Origin: Candidatus Bandiella numerosa
GTDB lineage: Bacteria > Pseudomonadota > Alphaproteobacteria > Rickettsiales > Midichloriaceae
DNA length: 64,000 nucleotides
Assembly: GCF_029981845.1 (NCBI RefSeq)
Contig: NZ_CP104164.1
Span: forward strand, 992,001 to 1,056,000
Direction: 5' to 3'
The notes under the pieces were generated by a model that saw only the letters and a list, made by a program, of their open reading frames with translations, did no database searches and was not told the DNA's origin. Position numbers and translations under genes: made by a program. Of this stretch, positions 62,986 to 64,000 are shown piece after piece; position 1 is the stretch's first letter; each line of letters starts with the position of its first letter.

Positions 62986-64000
62986 TTACTTCTTGCTTTG
63001 ATACTTCTAATTCCTTTTCTCTCTTAATACTTAATCTCTCTTTGACTCTACTACTTCCAATATCGGCCCCTTCTGTAAATACAACATCCACTATTCTTCC
63101 ACTTTCAATCTGAATAATCGGCTGTATACTCTCAGCCCTATCTATATAATATTTCGATAACCTATCCATACTGCTGCTTGCTCCTGACATCATCCCCTCA
63201 TTAAATTTATCACTCGTACTTCTCTTTGGTATAAATGCTCCCATTGGATTTATCACTGCAGGTTGACTTGGATTAAATACTCCAGCTACTCCCTGCAACA
63301 CTCCTCCCAAAACACTCTTTGCCAAATATCCCCTTCCCTTTTCTACCACTATTCCTTTTATCCCTGCTCTCCCATCCTCTCCTGTCACATATCCTGCAAC
63401 TTCCGTCTCTATTATTTCTCCACTCGTCCTCTCAACACATGTTAGCTTTTCTAACCTCGCAAATACCCTCTCACTCGATAAATCTCCATATCCACTCCCA
63501 ACTATATGACAGTCCTTCAAATCACTTTGAAACTTCCTAGGTAATGTTCCCCTATCTATCAATCTTATTAATATAGGCCTTGGATCACTTGATGATGTTA
63601 ATGCTGTTGATGCATCTACACCCCCAAGTAATACTGCTTTCGCAAAACTTCCTGCCGGTATAGTATCTTCCTTATTCTTAACTTTCTCCCTCTTATCACC
63701 ACTTCCTAACTCTATTTTAATTTTTCTTATTCCTTGCTCCTTCTTCTCTATAAATGGCTTCATTTCTCCCGCACCACCTACTCGATCATGATTTGCCACT
63801 CCCCCTATTAAATCCCTAAGTGCCGCTATTTCCTCTTTTAATAATTCTACTTCACTTATTTCACTATTTCTTATGCTTTCTTCCTCATTTGCATTGATTG
63901 CTTTTGTTAAATCTTCCTTAATACCCGATATTCCATCTTGTAATGCTTGTATTTTACTCTCCTGCTGATACCTCCACGCAGCTTCTGAATCCACTTTATC
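62969..64000 (-). CDS. traB: TraB, second copy, 5' end beyond the window
   Basis: The frame is open to the right edge, beginning with DKVDSEAAWRYQQESK and ending KREKELEVSKQEVNDNEY. It shows the native TraB C-terminus that the left copy lacks. It is followed by traV, traC and traW in F order, so it belongs to the functional-looking operon that comes in from the right. The membrane helix and N-terminus lie outside the window. Confidence 0.93.
   Translation of the reverse strand, partial: DKVDSEAAWRYQQESKIQALQDGISGIKEDLTKAINANEEESIRNSEISEVELLKEEIAALRDLIGGVANHDRVGGAGEMKPFIEKKEQGIRKIKIELGSGDKREKVKNKEDTIPAGSFAKAVLLGGVDASTALTSSSDPRPILIRLIDRGTLPRKFQSDLKDCHIVGSGYGDLSSERVFARLEKLTCVERTSGEIIETEVAGYVTGEDGRAGIKGIVVEKGRGYLAKSVLGGVLQGVAGVFNPSQPAVINPMGAFIPKRSTSDKFNEGMMSGASSSMDRLSKYYIDRAESIQPIIQIESGRIVDVVFTEGADIGSSRVKERLSIKREKELEVSKQEVNDNEY
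63023..64000 (-). repeat. Right arm of the traB inverted duplication
   Basis: Reverse complement of 36513-37490 with two base differences seen. The arms face each other across about 25 kb, so recombination between them would invert the whole Tn3/tra segment. Confidence 0.93.

Noticed and set aside
45600..63540. Many plus-strand frames across the right tra operon
   Set aside because: All lie opposite well-supported tra genes and show low-complexity hydrophobic composition; only the DUF1640-like gene at 56582 has its own family features.
1..64000. tRNA, rRNA genes or a CRISPR array
   Set aside because: I saw no cloverleaf-like gene with the conserved T-loop, no rRNA sequence, and no spaced short repeats. 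A covariance search would be needed to exclude a tRNA fully.

Overview
The window is AT-rich DNA from a Rickettsiales-type intracellular alphaproteobacterium (Rickettsia, Megaira or Orientia-like). It looks like a conjugative plasmid or an integrated conjugative element. Five things support this: a Ti-type TraA relaxase beside an F-type transfer operon (the combination known from rickettsial amplified genetic elements), ParA/ParB plus a plasmid-style replication protein, an Hsp20 gene of the kind rickettsial plasmids carry, many toxin-antitoxin modules, and heavy decay by frameshift and transposon debris. The organism assignment is an inference from gene content and base composition; there is no rRNA or other phylogenetic marker here.

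Layout. 1-2.5 kb: a MobQ/Ti-type TraA relaxase-helicase running off the left edge, then a candidate oriT hairpin. 2.6-7 kb: a rightward run of small genes (TraD-like protein, a ParB broken by one nonsense codon, a RarA fragment, a WGR protein, cold-shock protein, HU, a FinO/ProQ RNA chaperone, a double CDGSH iron-sulfur protein). 7-16.6 kb: a polymorphic-toxin locus. It has a 2196-residue filamentous-haemagglutinin-like protein ending in a colicin E3-type rRNase, its likely immunity gene, then a displaced second C-terminal module that repeats the stalk region and ends in an AHH-type nuclease with its own immunity gene. 16.8-20.4 kb: a Phd/PIN toxin-antitoxin pair, Pcm, Hsp20, a three-BON-domain protein, a long inverted repeat and a PIN remnant. 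20.4-25.4 kb: tyrosine recombinase, ParA, ParB, three inverted repeats, replication protein. 25.3-30.4 kb: GNAT-fusion protein, a sodium-symporter/histidine-kinase fusion with a stand-alone receiver, and a Cro/CI-type regulator.

30.5-37.5 kb: the left part of an F-type operon (traT, two OB-fold proteins, pilin traA, traL, traE, traK, traB). traT is split by a group II intron whose removal restores the canonical TraT reading frame, and traK carries a frameshift. 37.5-45.5 kb: a Tn3-family graveyard with a degraded Tn4430-like tnpI-tnpA unit, a second 5'-truncated Tn3 transposase, and an inverted fragment of the first transposase. 45.5-64 kb: the remaining F-type genes on the minus strand (traB, V, C, W, a TraC-like pseudo-ATPase, a TPR protein, traU, trbC, two traN halves, two toxin-antitoxin pairs, traF, traH, traG).

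How they fit together. TraA and the oriT candidate would process DNA. The F-type Tra proteins would build the pilus and mating channel. ParA/ParB, the replication protein and the toxin-antitoxin pairs would keep the element in the cell. traB occurs at both ends of the F-type region as a near-identical inverted copy, so the right-hand operon looks like the end of another tra cluster joined to the left one through transposon debris. The left cluster is therefore probably not a working operon by itself.
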